Source: Limanda limanda
Lineage: Eukaryota > Chordata > Actinopteri > Pleuronectiformes > Pleuronectidae
Direction of reading: 5' to 3'
Assembly: GCF_963576545.1 (NCBI RefSeq)
Contig: NC_083638.1
Coordinates: 2,212,619 to 2,276,618 of the forward strand
DNA length: 64,000 nt
Of the stretch, positions 1 to 57,217 are shown piece after piece. How positions within the stretch are numbered: the stretch's first letter is position 1; each line of letters opens with the position of its first letter. The notes beneath the pieces were generated by a model. It did no database searches. It was not told the DNA's origin and saw nothing but the letters and a program-made list of their open reading frames with translations. Both the position numbers and the translations under genes were made by a program.

Positions 1-33785
<33,785 letters not shown>

Positions 33786-34924
33786 GGATTGAGTCTGATT
33801 CTGATCCACTGACGTGAAACCTGAAACAAAACAGAACCAGACGTCACTTTAAAACATACACACACACATGTTAGTGCTGTTTACATCATGGTGACATCAT
33901 GGTGACATCATGGTGACATCATGATGAGACCAGGAACAGTTACACAAACTAGCTGCGTGGCGTGATGAAAACAACTGCAGCCAACGCAGCTGGTCAAGTC
34001 AGGTAAAGCGAGTGTGCAAAGCTACGTGTTTCCGACAGAGGCTGAACAGAGGAGCTGCAGCAGTGGACAGTAAAACCAGGAAGCTCCGGATCCGTCAGTG
34101 GAGATAACCACGAGTCTCAGTCCAGAATGTGGAACAAGTGATTTAGATGTAAAAAGTCTTCTCTCCCTCTTCACTGTTTCCTCCCTCAGAGTCACTGACC
34201 TCCCCCATTCCTCCCCCTTCCTCTTTAAAATGGTCGCCTATCGTCCCCCCCCTCTTCTGGCTGCGAGTGGACATTTGGTCCTGCTGTTCTGTTGTGCTGC
34301 TCGGGACATTTAAAAATCAGCTCTGCCTTAAAGGGGGGGCCTCTGTGGAGTCTCATTGAACCATCAGCTTTGAGGTGTCTGCCAGGCCTCCCTGAGGAAG
34401 GGGGGGGGGCTCCTGAACTCAACACTTCAACCTGTCTGAGACTTTTATGGTCCCCAACCAGGCTCCTTTCATATGACTGCTGAATATGTAGAGAGGAGGT
34501 CGAGGGCAGGAGGGTGAACGGGGTCACACCACTTAGAGACTTGAGAATCTGATCCCAATGCACTTTGAATTATTCAGGTTCCATAAAATACGACTGCTCC
34601 TGAACTCAACCAGATTGTCCACAAAGTATATAACCACTTATTGAAAAATAAATGAGTGACTTGAACTCATCACGATCACAGCTGAGAGCTCAACGTCCGT
34701 TACAACCAGTGTTTAACAAAACCATGAAAGTTTAATTCACAAGCATTTCAGTCGAGTGCAGCTACGGCTCTAATGATTGGTCGATTTTCAAATAACAGAG
34801 TTTTAATTAATAATAAAAGTCAAATTGCATCTGACCCATCAGCTAATTGATTCATAAAACACTAACAGATTCTTACATGGAGAAAACAAACACAAGTTAC
34901 ACTTTTCATAAATGTCTGCCCTAC

Positions 34925-35330
34925 ACTGTAAATAAAGATGGACAACATGACCAAGCCAAATCCTTTGGAATGCCCCCTGGTGGCTGTCTGCGGTATAGGT
35001 CATACACCTAGCTGCCGATTTTAGCAGATGGGACATGAGCCATAGATAATCAAAGAAATCAAAGTACATATTAAAAAATAAAACATTTTTTGTCAGAATA
35101 TATATCAACGAGCTGTGACGTCATGATTGACAGCCGAGACCGACTCACGATTGGTCGAGTGCATGTAGGGGCGGGACCTTGATACCATGGCTACACGATC
35201 ACTACTGCAGACTCCGAGTTCAAATTACATCATTAGCACAAGATGGCAGCGTTCGTATCCGAGATCTTTTGGCTTCATTATCTGGACAGTGGGAGGAAGT
35301 GGAGACGTGTCGGCCATCTTTATTTTCAGT
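34925..35330 (+). mobile_element. Terminal-inverted-repeat MITE, family B copy 1
   Basis: Left end ACTGTAAATAAAGATGG; right end, reversed, ACTGAAAATAAAGATGG. Internal landmarks CGGTATAGGTCATA, GCAGATGGGACATG, GTCATGATTGACAGC and AAGATGGCAGCGTTCGTATC recur in the copies at 36165 and 62046. No coding capacity. Confidence 0.8.
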
Positions 35331-36164
35331 CTGCAGATGAACGTCTCCTGGCCAGTGTTCTTCACAGCGCTCGTTCAGATGTGACCTATGAGGCCTTTCT
35401 AGGTCTGTGAACCGTAACATTTGTTTGCGTGTTGTTTGATTACGTCTGTGCAGTTTGACGAGTGGACGCCTGGCATGCAGTCACACGTAGCGGTGATTAC
35501 CCAGCATGCTTTGCCGGGCCGTCCTGTGCGTTGTTCTGTGTAATTACAGCTGCTGTGTGATCTCGGGGGTGTGAGAACAGGATGACAGCACATCTATAAA
35601 ACAGCACATCTCTGTGCTCCGGTGGAAAAGTACAGCTCGGGCTGGGACTGACAGGCCGGCAGCCACCGCTCATCACAGAAGAATGTGAGAGGGTTTTCCA
35701 GCTCAGAGAACAATCTGCTCTCAGCCAATGGGAAGCCGGCTCAGGCCCGGAGCTAAGCCCCCACAGAATAGTCTCATTCTTGGCCGGCTGGTCCGGGGGC
35801 CGGCCGCTTAGCCTCCAAAGAAAGACCCGGACCTCCCAGCTGGACGGACACAGAGCGGCAGAGACGGGAATATTTTTAAATCAGACTCCAGAAATAGCTT
35901 TATTTATACATCTACACTTTGATGATCTATACTTTTATTATATATCTGTTTAGCTTTTCATCTCTCTTTCACAGCTTGCAAATCAAGTGATTCCCCATTA
36001 AAAACAGGGGTTTTATATATATTCAGAGGCAATTAGTCGTCTGAATTATTAAACATTGATTCCAATCAATCAGCAACAGAAATGCTCTTCGGTAAAAGTA
36101 ATGATTAATAATCTATAAATGACGGGACTGCAGTCGATTCTATAGAATGAGGAATCGTCATCAG

Positions 36165-36460
36165 CCTAGACTGTAAAGCTGGACCACATGACACCTCATC
36201 CAGACACCCTGGTGGTTGACTATGGTATAGGTCATAGTCCCAGTACACACCTGTACTCAGGTATCCACTTGTGATCAGAAAACACAACAACCACATGTTA
36301 ACACCAGGTGTGTACGGGACCTTAAACCCAGCCTCCTCCATGTTGACAGATGGGATATGGACAAAACAAGAAAAATGAAAGTTTGGTTTCAATAAGTTTG
36401 ATCTTATTAATGATTTGATGATATAAAAACAGGCTGAGACGTCATGATTGACAGCTCTCA
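36165..36460 (+). mobile_element. MITE family B copy 2, partial and diverged
   Basis: Same landmarks in the same order as 34925-35330 (AGACTGTAAAG, CCTGGTGG, TATGGTATAGGTCATA, GACAGATGGGATATGG, GACGTCATGATTGACAGCT). The right end is not preserved. Confidence 0.65.
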
Positions 36461-36577
36461 TTTCTCTCTTCTCTTCCATTTGTCTCCGCTCAAGGCAGAT
36501 GTCTCCCACAGTGAGTCTGGTTCTGGAGGATCTTCCAGTTAAAGAGTTTTTTCTCATTTTGGGAACTGTTGGGTTTC

Positions 36578-36656
36578 TAAAGTTTCGACCTTAATATATA
36601 AAGTGCCTTGAGATAATGTATTCAATGATTTGGCGCGATACAAATAAAATGTGACT
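36578..36656 (+). repeat. Retroposon 3' tail-like sequence
   Basis: AAAGTGCCTTGAGATAATGT, then GATTTGGCGCGATACAAATA and AAATGTGACTGAAT, the common 3' end of teleost SINE/LINE families. Confidence 0.6.
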
Positions 36657-36915
36657 GAATCCCTCCTGCACAGACTCTGACTCCAGTTGTTGATCATTTC
36701 ATCAACACTGTGACAGTCTGTCGACATGTTGATGAGTTCACAGAGCAGGAGGAGCCACAGTCCCCCCCCCCCCCCCCCACTGTGTTTCCTCTGCTGTCCA
36801 TCACTAACGAGTTCAAACACCTGGCTCAGGTGAAGCTGCTGATAAACAATCAATTACATCTCTTTAGAGCCAGAGACAAGTGACCTCTGACCTGCAGCAG
36901 ACAAACATCTCTTAC

Positions 36916-36998
36916 CTTCTCTGCTCCTCTGCTCCGAGACGACGACTCAAGTCCAGACCTGTAGCTCCAGGAACCAGAGGCCGAGCCACAGTCCTGCT
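36916..36998 (-). other. plekhg4: plekhg4 exon 1b (5' UTR)
   Basis: Bounded by CCACAG (36999) and GTAAGA (36910-36915). In the frame of the exon 2 ATG it contains a TGA followed by VVVSEQRSREG..., so it is untranslated if the start at 33785 is used. Deduced only from splice signals and phase; no transcript evidence. Confidence 0.6.
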
Positions 36999-37639
36999 CT
37001 GTGGAAACACAAATAACACAAAGCTGTAAAAAATGATGGTCTAAGATGAACTTATTATGAAAACAGCAATTAGGATAAGGCTAATTAAACAGTTAATGAC
37101 AGACAGAGGCCACAGATATTAAAAACATGTATGTGTATATCAGGCAATAAAACAAATCAACACATCATCATGATTTAAACCTGGAACATCAACATCATCC
37201 AGACAAACAGTCAACAGTACAAAGAGTCTGCACACGAGCAGTGATGAAATGAGTAATAATAAACTTTATTGATAAAGCACCTTTCAAAAAAATAGGTTTA
37301 AAAAAGTCAGACATAAAAACAGATGGTGCAAAGTACAAGTTTAAACAAGTTACTGTAAGAAACAGTGGACACAACAGTTCTACAGTGTCTGACACAGCAG
37401 AAGTGCAGCCCCACAGCAGACCCCCCCCCCCCCTACACACACACACACACAGACACACACAAGGTGCTGGTATGTGCTTTCACTAGGTTCAGAGTCTGAT
37501 GAGGATCAACTCTGAGCTACAACAGCAGCTGAGGAGTGGGAGGAGCCACAGATCTGAGAGCAGCTGCTGAGAAACAGATGTGTGACCAGTCTGAAGACAG
37601 CTGCACTTTACATCCCATCCAAACCTGAGCGTGAAGCGG

Positions 37640-39510
37640 TGGTTTGGATCTGAACCTCTGATCCACATGAAGCTGTGGTCTGGATCTAAACCTCTGAACC
37701 ACATGAAGCTGTAGTTTGGATCTGAACCTCTGATCCACATGAAGCTGTAGTTTGGATCTGAACCACATGAAGCTGTAGTTTGGATCTGATCCACATGAAG
37801 CTGTAGTTTGGATCTAAACCTCTGAACCACATGGATCTGTAGTTTGGATCTGAACCACATGAAGCTGTAGTTTGGATCTAAACCTCTGATCCACATGGAG
37901 CTGTAGTTTGGATCTAAACCTCTGAACCACATGGATCTGTAGTTTGGATCTAAACCTCTGAACCACATGAAGCTGTAGTTTGGATCTAAACCTCTGAACC
38001 ACATGGATCTGTAGTTTGGATCTAAACCTCTGAACCACATGGATCTGTAGTTTGGATCTAAACCTCTGAACCACATGAAGCTGTAGTTTGGATCTAAACC
38101 TCTGATCCACATGGAGCTGTAGTTTGGATCTAAACCTCTGATCCACATGGAGCTGTAGTTTGGATCTAAACCTCTGAACCACATGAAGCTGTGGTTTGGA
38201 TCTAAACCTCTGAACCACATGGATCTGTAGTTTGGATCTAAACCTCTGATCCACATGAAGCTGTAGTTTGGATCTGAACCTCTGAACCACATGAAGCTGT
38301 GGTTTGGATCTAAACCTCTGAACCACATGGATCTGTAGTTTGGCTCTGAACCTCTGAACCACATGAAGCTGTAGTTTGGATCTGAACCTCTGAACCACAT
38401 GAAGCTGTAGTTTGGATCTGAACCTCTGAACCACATGAAGCTGTAGTTTGGATCTGAACCTCTGAACCACATGGATCTGTAGTTTGGATCTAAACCTCTG
38501 AACCACATGAAGCTGTAGTTTGGATCTAAACCTCTGAACCACATGGATCTGTAGTTTGGATCTGAACCACATGAAGCTGTAGTTTGGATCTAAACCTCTG
38601 ATCCACATGGAGCTGTAGTTTGGATCTAAACCTCTGAACCACATGAAGCTGTGGTTTGGATCTGAACCTCTGAACCACATGAAGCTGTGGTTTGGATCTA
38701 AACCTCTGAACCACATGAAGCTGTAGTTTGGATCTAAACCTCTGAACCACATGGATCTGTAGTTTGGATCTGAACCTCTGAACCACATGAAGCTGTAGTT
38801 TGGATCTGAACCTCTGAACCACATGAAGCTGTAGTTTGGATCTGAACCTCTGAACCACATGAAGCTGTAGTTTGGATCTGAACCTCTGAACCACATGGAT
38901 CTGTAGTTTGGATCTAAACCTCTGAACCACATGAAGCTGTAGTTTGGATCTAAACCTCTGAACCACATGGATCTGTAGTTTGGATCTGAACCACATGAAG
39001 CTGTAGTTTGGATCTAAACCTCTGATCCACATGGAGCTGTAGTTTGGATCTAAACCTCTGAACCACATGAAGCTGTGGTTTGGATCTGAACCTCTGAACC
39101 ACATGAAGCTGTGGTTTGGATCTAAACCTCTGAACCACATGAAGCTGTAGTTTGGATCTAAACCTCTGAACCACATGGATCTGTAGTTTGGATCTGAACC
39201 TCTGATCCACATGAAGCTGTAGTTTGGATCTAAACCTCTGAACCACATGGATCTGTAGTTTGGATCTGAACCACATGAAGCTGTAGTTTGGATCTAAACC
39301 TCTGATCCACATGGAGCTGTAGTTTGGATCTAAACCTCTGAACCACATGGATCTGTAGTTTGGATCTAAACCTCTGAACCACATGGATCTGTAGTTTGGA
39401 TCTAAACCTCTGAACCACATGAAGCTGTAGTTTGGATCTAAACCTCTGAACCACATGGATCTGTAGTTTGGATCTGAACCTCTGAACCACATGAAGCTGT
39501 AGTTTGTTTG
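37640..39510. repeat. 36-bp minisatellite, about 50 copies, with higher-order structure
   Basis: Plus-strand unit GAACCACATGAAGCTGTAGT then TTGGATCTAAACCTCT, with three main variants (AAGCTG, GATCTG, GAGCTG) and shortened 24-bp units. The same variant string recurs at about 37827, 38538, 38962 and 39241, so blocks of several hundred bases have been duplicated. Because 36 is divisible by 3, two minus-strand frames stay open for hundreds of codons (WFRGLDPNYSFM and RFRSKLQLHVVQ). I do not consider them genes. Confidence 0.95.
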
Positions 39511-40929
39511 TTAGGAACTGAAGATCACTGCATATGATGATCAACTGTGTAGAAAACAAACGTCTGTTTTAACCTCACAGTTCAACAGTGTGTATTTATC
39601 AGACAGGTTCACACAGGAACAGACTAATGCAAACGACCACCAGGTGAATCTGTCACGTTGGTGGGGGGGCATATAGCTCACCGGGGAGAGCTGCCGCCCC
39701 ATTGAGGTAATGCCTCACCCGTAGGCGCCTGGGCTGCATGTCTCCCCCCGCTCTCTGTCTCCCCCCCTTCACACGCTGTGATGACATCACTGAGACAACA
39801 TGCTATAAAACAAGAGACATCACTTTCACGTCTGATTTAACTCGACTCAAACTGCTTCTTCAACAGTCCACTCAACATCATCCACGTGAAACCAGAGGAC
39901 ACAGGAGGTAGAGTTCTGTTGGTTTCTTCATGTTACTGTAACTGAATGTGATTGTTTAATCTAAGCAGAAACAGGCCGGGTGCTGCCCCCTGCTGGACCA
40001 CAGCAGCGGTACACTGTGCTGGACACTAGTCTGAACCATCGGGTGCAGTCCAAGAGTCCACTTTGCTCAGGAGGGCTCAGAAGTGAAATGACCTGGAAGT
40101 ATTTCAGCAGCCTCCATAATGAGAGATGTTTGAATTCTCCAAATGATGAGGAAAAAAGATTCAATGCTTATAACTTATTTCTTTCAGCAGAGGAAACAAT
40201 GAACCATCATTTATCCAGATCATGATCGATTATCTATTAATATGATAATCATTTCTGGAGGTAAAACTGAGTCTCAACTTGTGAATGAACATATTATTAA
40301 TAAAATGACTATTTTTCAAAACAGACAGATATTCACTCTGTCATGTGACAATGAACCAGTGAGTATTTGATGGATCAATAATAATTATTAACTGTGCTCT
40401 GATGATGGAAAGAATATTTGATTTACAGCTGGAGATTCCCAGTAATCCACAGTGATCCATCACCGTGAACCACCTGACGCACAGAGACTAACGAGCTGCT
40501 CAGTGTTATTACAGAACGAGTTATCACTCCGTTACACACTCTACAGAATGTGTACAGTTCAGGACACGCACAGTTACACAACATGTAGCTTCAGGGGAGA
40601 CTCACAAACACAAGCAGACAGTTTTACTGCATGAGCTGAGATTCACCCCCCAGGACACAATACAGTGTGTCAGTCAGAAAACAGCCACAGCAGGAGGGAA
40701 ATCACACAATATGTTCCAGTGCTTCATCAGTTTCTGTGTTAATGTTCACATGTAAACTTTGAACATAATGATCTTTATATTAAAATATTATATATTTGGT
40801 CAAATGTGTACTGATGCAAGGGGGGGGGGGGGTTGTCTCTATGGAGGCCGCCATGTTTCTTATAGTAGCCCAGACTGGACAAACTAAACACTTTGAGTAT
40901 TTATGAAAACTGAGGGTTACCATCAGCCT

Positions 40930-41900
40930 CCATCAGCTAACTAACTGTCAACTAGCTAACTTACTGTCAACTAGCAGCCTACATCGGCTAACGTACTGTC
41001 AACTAGCTAACTTACTGTCAACTAGCAGCCTACATCGGCTAACGTACTGTCAACTAGCTAACTTACTGTCAACTAGCTAACTTAGTGTCAACTAGCTAAC
41101 TTACTGTCAACTAGCAGCCTCCATCAGCTAACTTTGTGTCAACTAGCTAGCTTAGTGTCAACTAGCTAACTTACTGTCAAATAGCAGCCTCCATCAGCTA
41201 ACTTAGTGTCAACTAGCTAGCTTAGTGTCAACTAGCTAACTTTGTGTCAACTAGCAGCCTCCATCAGCTAACTTACTGTCAACTAGCTAACTTACTGTCA
41301 ACTAGCAGCCTCCATCAGCTAACTTACTGCTAACTAGCTAACTTACTGTCAACTAGCAGCCTCCATCAGCTAACTGACTGCTAACTAGCTAACTTACTGT
41401 CAACTAGCAGCCTCCATCAGCTAACTACCTGTCAACTAGCAGCCTCCATCAGCTAACTTACTGCTAACTTACTGTCAACTAGCTAACTTACTGTCAACTA
41501 GCAGCCTCCATCAGCTAACTTACTGCTAACTTACTGTCAACTAGCTAACTTACTGTCAACTAGCAGCCTCCATCAGCTAACTACCTGTCAACTAGCAGCC
41601 TCCACCAGCTAACTTACTGCTAACTAGCTAACTTACTGTCAACTAGCAGCCTCCACCAGCTATCTTACTGTCAACTAGCAGCCTCCATCAGCTAACTTAC
41701 TGCTAACTAGCTAACTTACTGTCAACTAGCAGCCTTTATCAGCTAACTTACTGTCAACTAGCTAACTTACTCTCAACTAGCAGCCTCCATCAGCTAACTT
41801 AGTGTCAACTAGCAGCCTCCATCAGCTAACTGACTGCTAACTAGCTAACTTACTGTCAACTAGCAGCCTCCATCAGCTAACTTACTGTTAAACGCCCGCT
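40930..41900. repeat. GCTAACTTACTGTCAACTA minisatellite (compound 19/32 bp units)
   Basis: Alternates the units AGCTAACTTACTGTCAACT and AGCAGCCTCCATC plus the former. In sense for plekhg4 each unit carries a perfect GTAAGT 5' splice-site hexamer; I count about 24 in 970 bases. Rich in TAGCTA and CTAGCT palindromes. Confidence 0.94.
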
Positions 41901-42091
41901 GCTAACATGCTAACTAGCACCAGCAGCCGTTAAACTGAACGTTTGTGCTAACATTACAGATAGCCGAACATGCTAATTAGTTAGCTGCGTCAGATGAATG
42001 AGCGGAGCAGGCTAAGCTAACATGCTAGCATCCATGTGTTCACTCCTCCATCCTGCGGAGTCACGTCGAACGTTTCACTGGTTACACTCAC

Positions 42092-42290
42092 TTTCAGCCG
42101 CAGGTCACCGGCGGTTTACCGGGAGTTCACCGGGAGTTCACCGGGAGTTCACCGGCAGGTCAGCGGGAGTTCCCCGGCAGGTCAGCGGGAGTTCACCGGG
42201 AGTTCACCGGCAGGTGTTCGAGCCTCTGTCGGCGCCTCCTGTTGTTACAGATCAGGCCGAACTTCCCTCCAATAGGTAGAGCTCACCCGC
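42092..42290 (-). other. plekhg4: Putative first non-coding exon of plekhg4
   Basis: GC- and CpG-richer than its surroundings, ending at a strong donor (GTGAGT in sense, 42086-42091). It includes a roughly 11-bp GGTGAACTCCC repeat (42110-42215). Assigned from donor strength, base composition and position upstream of exon 1b. The start point is not determined. Confidence 0.35.
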
Positions 42291-42295
42291 TCCAA

Positions 42296-42350
42296 CCCGG
42301 CCTCTGATTGGCTTAGCGTCATAGGTCCCCCATCTGTAACCAATCAGCAC
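42296..42350 (-). promoter_or_regulatory. Candidate plekhg4 promoter with CCAAT boxes
   Basis: In sense, CCAATCAGAGGC (from plus-strand GCCTCTGATTGG) lies just upstream of the putative first exon. A further ATTGG is at 42268-42275 and a plus-strand CCAATCAGCACT near 42340. No TATA box is evident. Inferred only. Confidence 0.3.
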
Positions 42351-45300
42351 TCGCCCTTCAATCTGAGGTAAACTACACTACCCACAATCCTCAGGTGCAA
42401 CACCTGTGACTGCTGGGGCAAGCTGTTGTCATGGTGATGTTTACCTCGACATTGTGCTACTACACTAAACACACTATGAAACACTTTATACACACAACAA
42501 TATAACACAACACTAGAAGAAGCAGCCGGAATCGAGTGAAAGGATCATTCATGCTGGTTTATGGGAATTGTAGTTTCTTCACTCTTAAAATATTACAAAT
42601 GCAATATATTAAATATTAGAGTCGTGCTAAAACCTCACATGTTCCCACAATGCAACGGGTCAATAAACAGAGTCAATTCATCCGCTGAGAGTCAGGAACC
42701 ATCCGTCCACATCTGTCTGACATCAACACACATGTTGTGTAGATCAAAACCCACATTAATTATACTTTTAAAAACTCAGTTGATCCTCGTATGACTCAGG
42801 ACAAAGTGAACATCTGTAAGTGAGTGATGATACAGTCCTGATTCCTCAACACCCGTACAAAATCAAATATCAATCAAATATATGTGACCTTGACAGTTGT
42901 TAACATGTGTCTCCGCCATATTTAAGTTTCATTCATTTGTCTCAGACTCAGTAAAGACGAGTTTGCTCAGAAAAATACAGCTCACATTTATTGACGCCAA
43001 CATTCTGACACAAACAGTTTTCATTTGAATTTGGACACAACGAATCACAGACAAGACTCAAAGACTCAAAGACTCTGCAGCTGCTCTGTGATCAGACGCA
43101 GCAGAACTTCAATCTGAGGCCGAGAGCTGGAGCCAGCACGCCGTGATGCGTTCAGGGTCCCTCTCTCAGCCCCTGTTCAAGTGTGTTCTCAGTGTAAAGG
43201 CCTTTTCTAGAAGCAGCAGCATGACTCTCTCACTTCAGTCCCTGGGAGACGACCAGGGGACAGGAGGGACGAAGAGGGGACAGGAGGGACGAAGAGGGGA
43301 CAGGAGGGACGAAGAGGGGACGGGAGGGAGGACGAAGAGGGGACGGGAGGGAGGACGAAGAGGGGACGGGAGGGAGGACGAAGAGGGGACAGGACGGAGG
43401 ACGAGAGGACAGGACGGACGAAGAGGGGACAGGACGGAGGACGAGGGGACAGGAGGGAGGACGAGGGGACAGGACGGAGGACGAGGGGACAGGACGGAGG
43501 ACGGGGGGACAGGACGGAGGATGAGGGGACAGGACGGAGGACGAGGGGACAGGAGGGACGAAGAGGGGACAGGACAGAGGACGGGGGGACAGGAGGGACG
43601 AAGAGGGGACAGGACGGAGGACGAGGGGACAGGAGGGAGGACGAGGGGACAGGACGGAGGACGAGGGGACAGGACGGAGGACGGGGGGACAGGACGGAGG
43701 ACGGGGGGACAGGAGGGACGAAGAGGGGACAGGACGGAGGACGGGGGGACAGGACGGAGGACGAGGGGACAGGAGGGACGAAGAGGGGACAGGACGGAGG
43801 ACGAAGAGGGGACAGGACGGAGGACGAGGGGACAGGAGGGACAAAGAGGGGACAGGACGGAGGACGAGGGGACAGGAAGGAGGACGAGGGGACAGGACAG
43901 AGGACGGGGGGACAGGAGGGACGAAGAGGGGACAGGACAGAGGACGGGGGGACAGGAGGGACGAAGAGGGGACAGGACGGAGGACGAGGGGACAGGAGGG
44001 AGGACGAGGGGACAGGACGGAGGACGAGGGGACAGGACGGAGGACGGGGGGACAGGACGGAGGACGGGGGGACAGGAGGGACGAAGAGGGGACAGGACGG
44101 AGGACGGGGGGACAGGACGGAGGACGAGGGGACAGGAGGGACGAAGAGGGGACAGGACGGAGGACGAAGAGGGGACAGGACGGAGGACGAGGGGACAGGA
44201 GGGACAAAGAGGGGACAGGACGGAGGACGAGGGGACAGGAAGGAGGACGAGGGGACAGGAGGGAGGACGAGGGGACAGGAGGGACAGGAGGACGGGGGGA
44301 CAGGAAGGAGGACGAGGGGCAGGAGGGACGAAGAGGGGCAGGAGGGACGAAGAGGGGACAGGACGGAAGACGAGGGGACAGGACGGAGGACAGAGATCTC
44401 CAGCAGCTGCTGCAGTACGACCCCTTCAGGGACCTGGAGGTCTGAACGCCTGGGGCAACATGAGACCTGCTGGTGGAAACTAAGGAGTGAAATCTGTAAT
44501 ATTCACCTTAATCTGATCCTTTAATTTGTTCACAGGGATTATTGATCTGCAGCTGGTTCCTTGTGTTGTGTTCAGGTCACATGGGAGTTTATAAATATCT
44601 AACAAGGACGGACACGGCCTCTGAGAAGAGAATGAAACCAGACGTGATGATCCTGTGCTACACAATCCATCCAGTGTTGCTTTGTTGTGTCTCTTCCTGT
44701 GGTCCATGCTGATATGGGTATGGGCAGCAGTTGAACAGCAGTGTTGTGAGATGCTGTGGTGTTGTATGGTTATTACATGTTGTGTTGTTAAGTTGAGTTG
44801 CTGCAGCAGCTGCTGGACTTTGTGCAACACAAACTGACTCTTTGGCAAAACAAGACACACAAACTTCAGATTCAGTGTGAAAACATTCTGCTGGTGAATA
44901 ATGAACCTACACACACACTCACACACTCACACACACACACAGCGACACAGAGTAAGGCAGTTATAGACAGACACACGCTGTCTACATGTTCATGAAGCTT
45001 TTACACTTTGGTCTTTGAAAACAAGCGACTCCGGAGTCCGACTGCAGGTGGCGCTGTGCTCACACATCCTCACTCAGACCATCACACTCACACTCTATCA
45101 CAACATGAGTCTTTGTCTCTCAGCATGTGAACTGGTCCAGGATTAAAAAGACTGATTATCTGTAGATGATCAATAATGTTCTAAAAAGCAGCAGCAACAC
45201 TTTAAGATGATTCACTATAAATGTAATATTTAAAATATTTATAGTTAAATTGCTCTCATCATGAACATCAGCAGAGATGTTCACGTACAAATCGATATAT

Positions 45301-46051
45301 CACTTCCTGTCATTGAACGTCTTGTCGGCTCCTACGAACAGGAAGTGTGACATGTGACTCCACTGACAAACACACAACATCACAATAAAGTGAATGAACA
45401 GATGAGGGACAGACGCAGGACGGAGGAGACACAAACGAGTCATGTGACCCACTGACCCACGAGTCATGTGACCCACTGTGACGTCAGAAGAGACACAAGA
45501 AGCTCTGAACACAAATGTCTCGCCCACACTCTCTGGGATTCCAGCGATGAATGGGACAGTGTAGGTCCAGAATTTATAGTCACGGGGAGGAAGTTATAAA
45601 TTCCAGCTTTCTGATTGGACGCAGACTGAGTGACATCGTGAGTGAATGATGAGTCATCGAACAGTGTTTTACAGGAAGAGAAAAGACAGAAATTTAGATG
45701 TAAAAATACCAAAATGTTTGTTTTAAAACAAGATCAAAATGAACAGTGAACACAGAGTCATTATTAACACGTATGAATCAGGTCATGTGACCTGTCACGT
45801 GTGTGGGAGGTGACGTTAACGAGCTCAGGAGATTAAACATCACTGAACCAAGTGGGCGGAGCCGAGGCTGTGATTGGACGGATGATTATCATATCAGAAT
45901 AAGGGCACAGGCAAATAAACACTAATGTATCACTGGCTCCGCTGCTCGACACTGGGACTGAACTTTGGTGAAACTTGAGCTGCTACATTCATGTGTGAGT
46001 GACCTCGGGTGAGAGCTGGCTTCTGATTGGACGAGCTGACAGGCGTGTGCG
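42351..46051. other. Intergenic: upstream of plekhg4, downstream of slc9a5
   Basis: Contains the 43240-44400 minisatellite, a CA tract at 44908-44942, and otherwise unique-looking sequence. The slc9a5 3' UTR should begin at 46051 and run left, but I cannot fix its polyadenylation site; no clear AATAAA in sense is seen near 45.2-46.0 kb. Confidence 0.6.
43240..44400 (+). repeat. 20-bp purine-rich minisatellite with roughly 360-bp higher-order repeat
   Basis: Unit ACGAGGGGACAGGACGGAGG and variants (GGACAGGAGGGACGAAGAG). A block of about 360 bases beginning near 43558 is repeated almost exactly from near 43918. Nearly all purine on the plus strand. Frames open on both strands (446 and 325 codons, Arg/Gly/Asp/Glu or Pro/Ser/Leu) are by-products. 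Confidence 0.95.
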
Positions 46052-57152
<11,101 letters not shown>

Positions 57153-57186
57153 CTTCACCCCGGAGCTCAGGAGGCTGACATCCCGG

Positions 57187-57193
57187 TTATATA
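57187..57193 (-). promoter_or_regulatory. TATA-like box upstream of slc9a5
   Basis: Sense TATATAA lies 35 bases before the ATG. If used, the 5' UTR would be only a few bases and the GGA tract would be promoter DNA; otherwise it lies within the 5' UTR. Weak call. Confidence 0.25.
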
Positions 57194-57217
57194 CACACCG
57201 GGACACCGAGAGGACAC

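Larger units (their letters stand above)
33821..36915 (-). other. plekhg4 intron 1b
   Basis: Contains a CATCATGGTGAC x4 repeat at 33886-33930 (upstream part), a terminal-inverted-repeat element at 34925-35330, a related one at 36165-36460, and a retroposon-like tail at 36578-36656 (AAAGTGCCTTGAGATAATGT). There is also a poly-C run near 36764-36778. No exon is recognised. Confidence 0.65.
36999..42091 (-). other. plekhg4 intron 1a (putative)
   Basis: Dominated by two large minisatellites (37640-39510 and 40930-41900). It also has CA at 37432-37458 and a poly-G run near 40821-40832. 39520-40920 has no recognisable gene. Confidence 0.6.

Noticed and set aside
37489..39560. Minus-strand open frames of 351, 384, 240 and 180 codons (WFRGLDPNYSFM and similar)
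   Set aside because: Pure by-products of a 36-bp minisatellite whose length is divisible by three; overlapping frames are equally open, and no start context, splice link or known domain is present.
40930..41900. CRISPR-like repeat/spacer appearance
   Set aside because: The units are contiguous and the apparent spacers are themselves variants of the same unit; eukaryotic context with no cas genes. It is a minisatellite.
43143..44483. 446-codon plus-strand frame rich in Arg/Gly/Asp/Glu, and 325-codon Pro/Ser/Leu frame on the other strand
   Set aside because: Generated by the 20-bp purine minisatellite. Both strands are open at once and the composition is that of the repeat.
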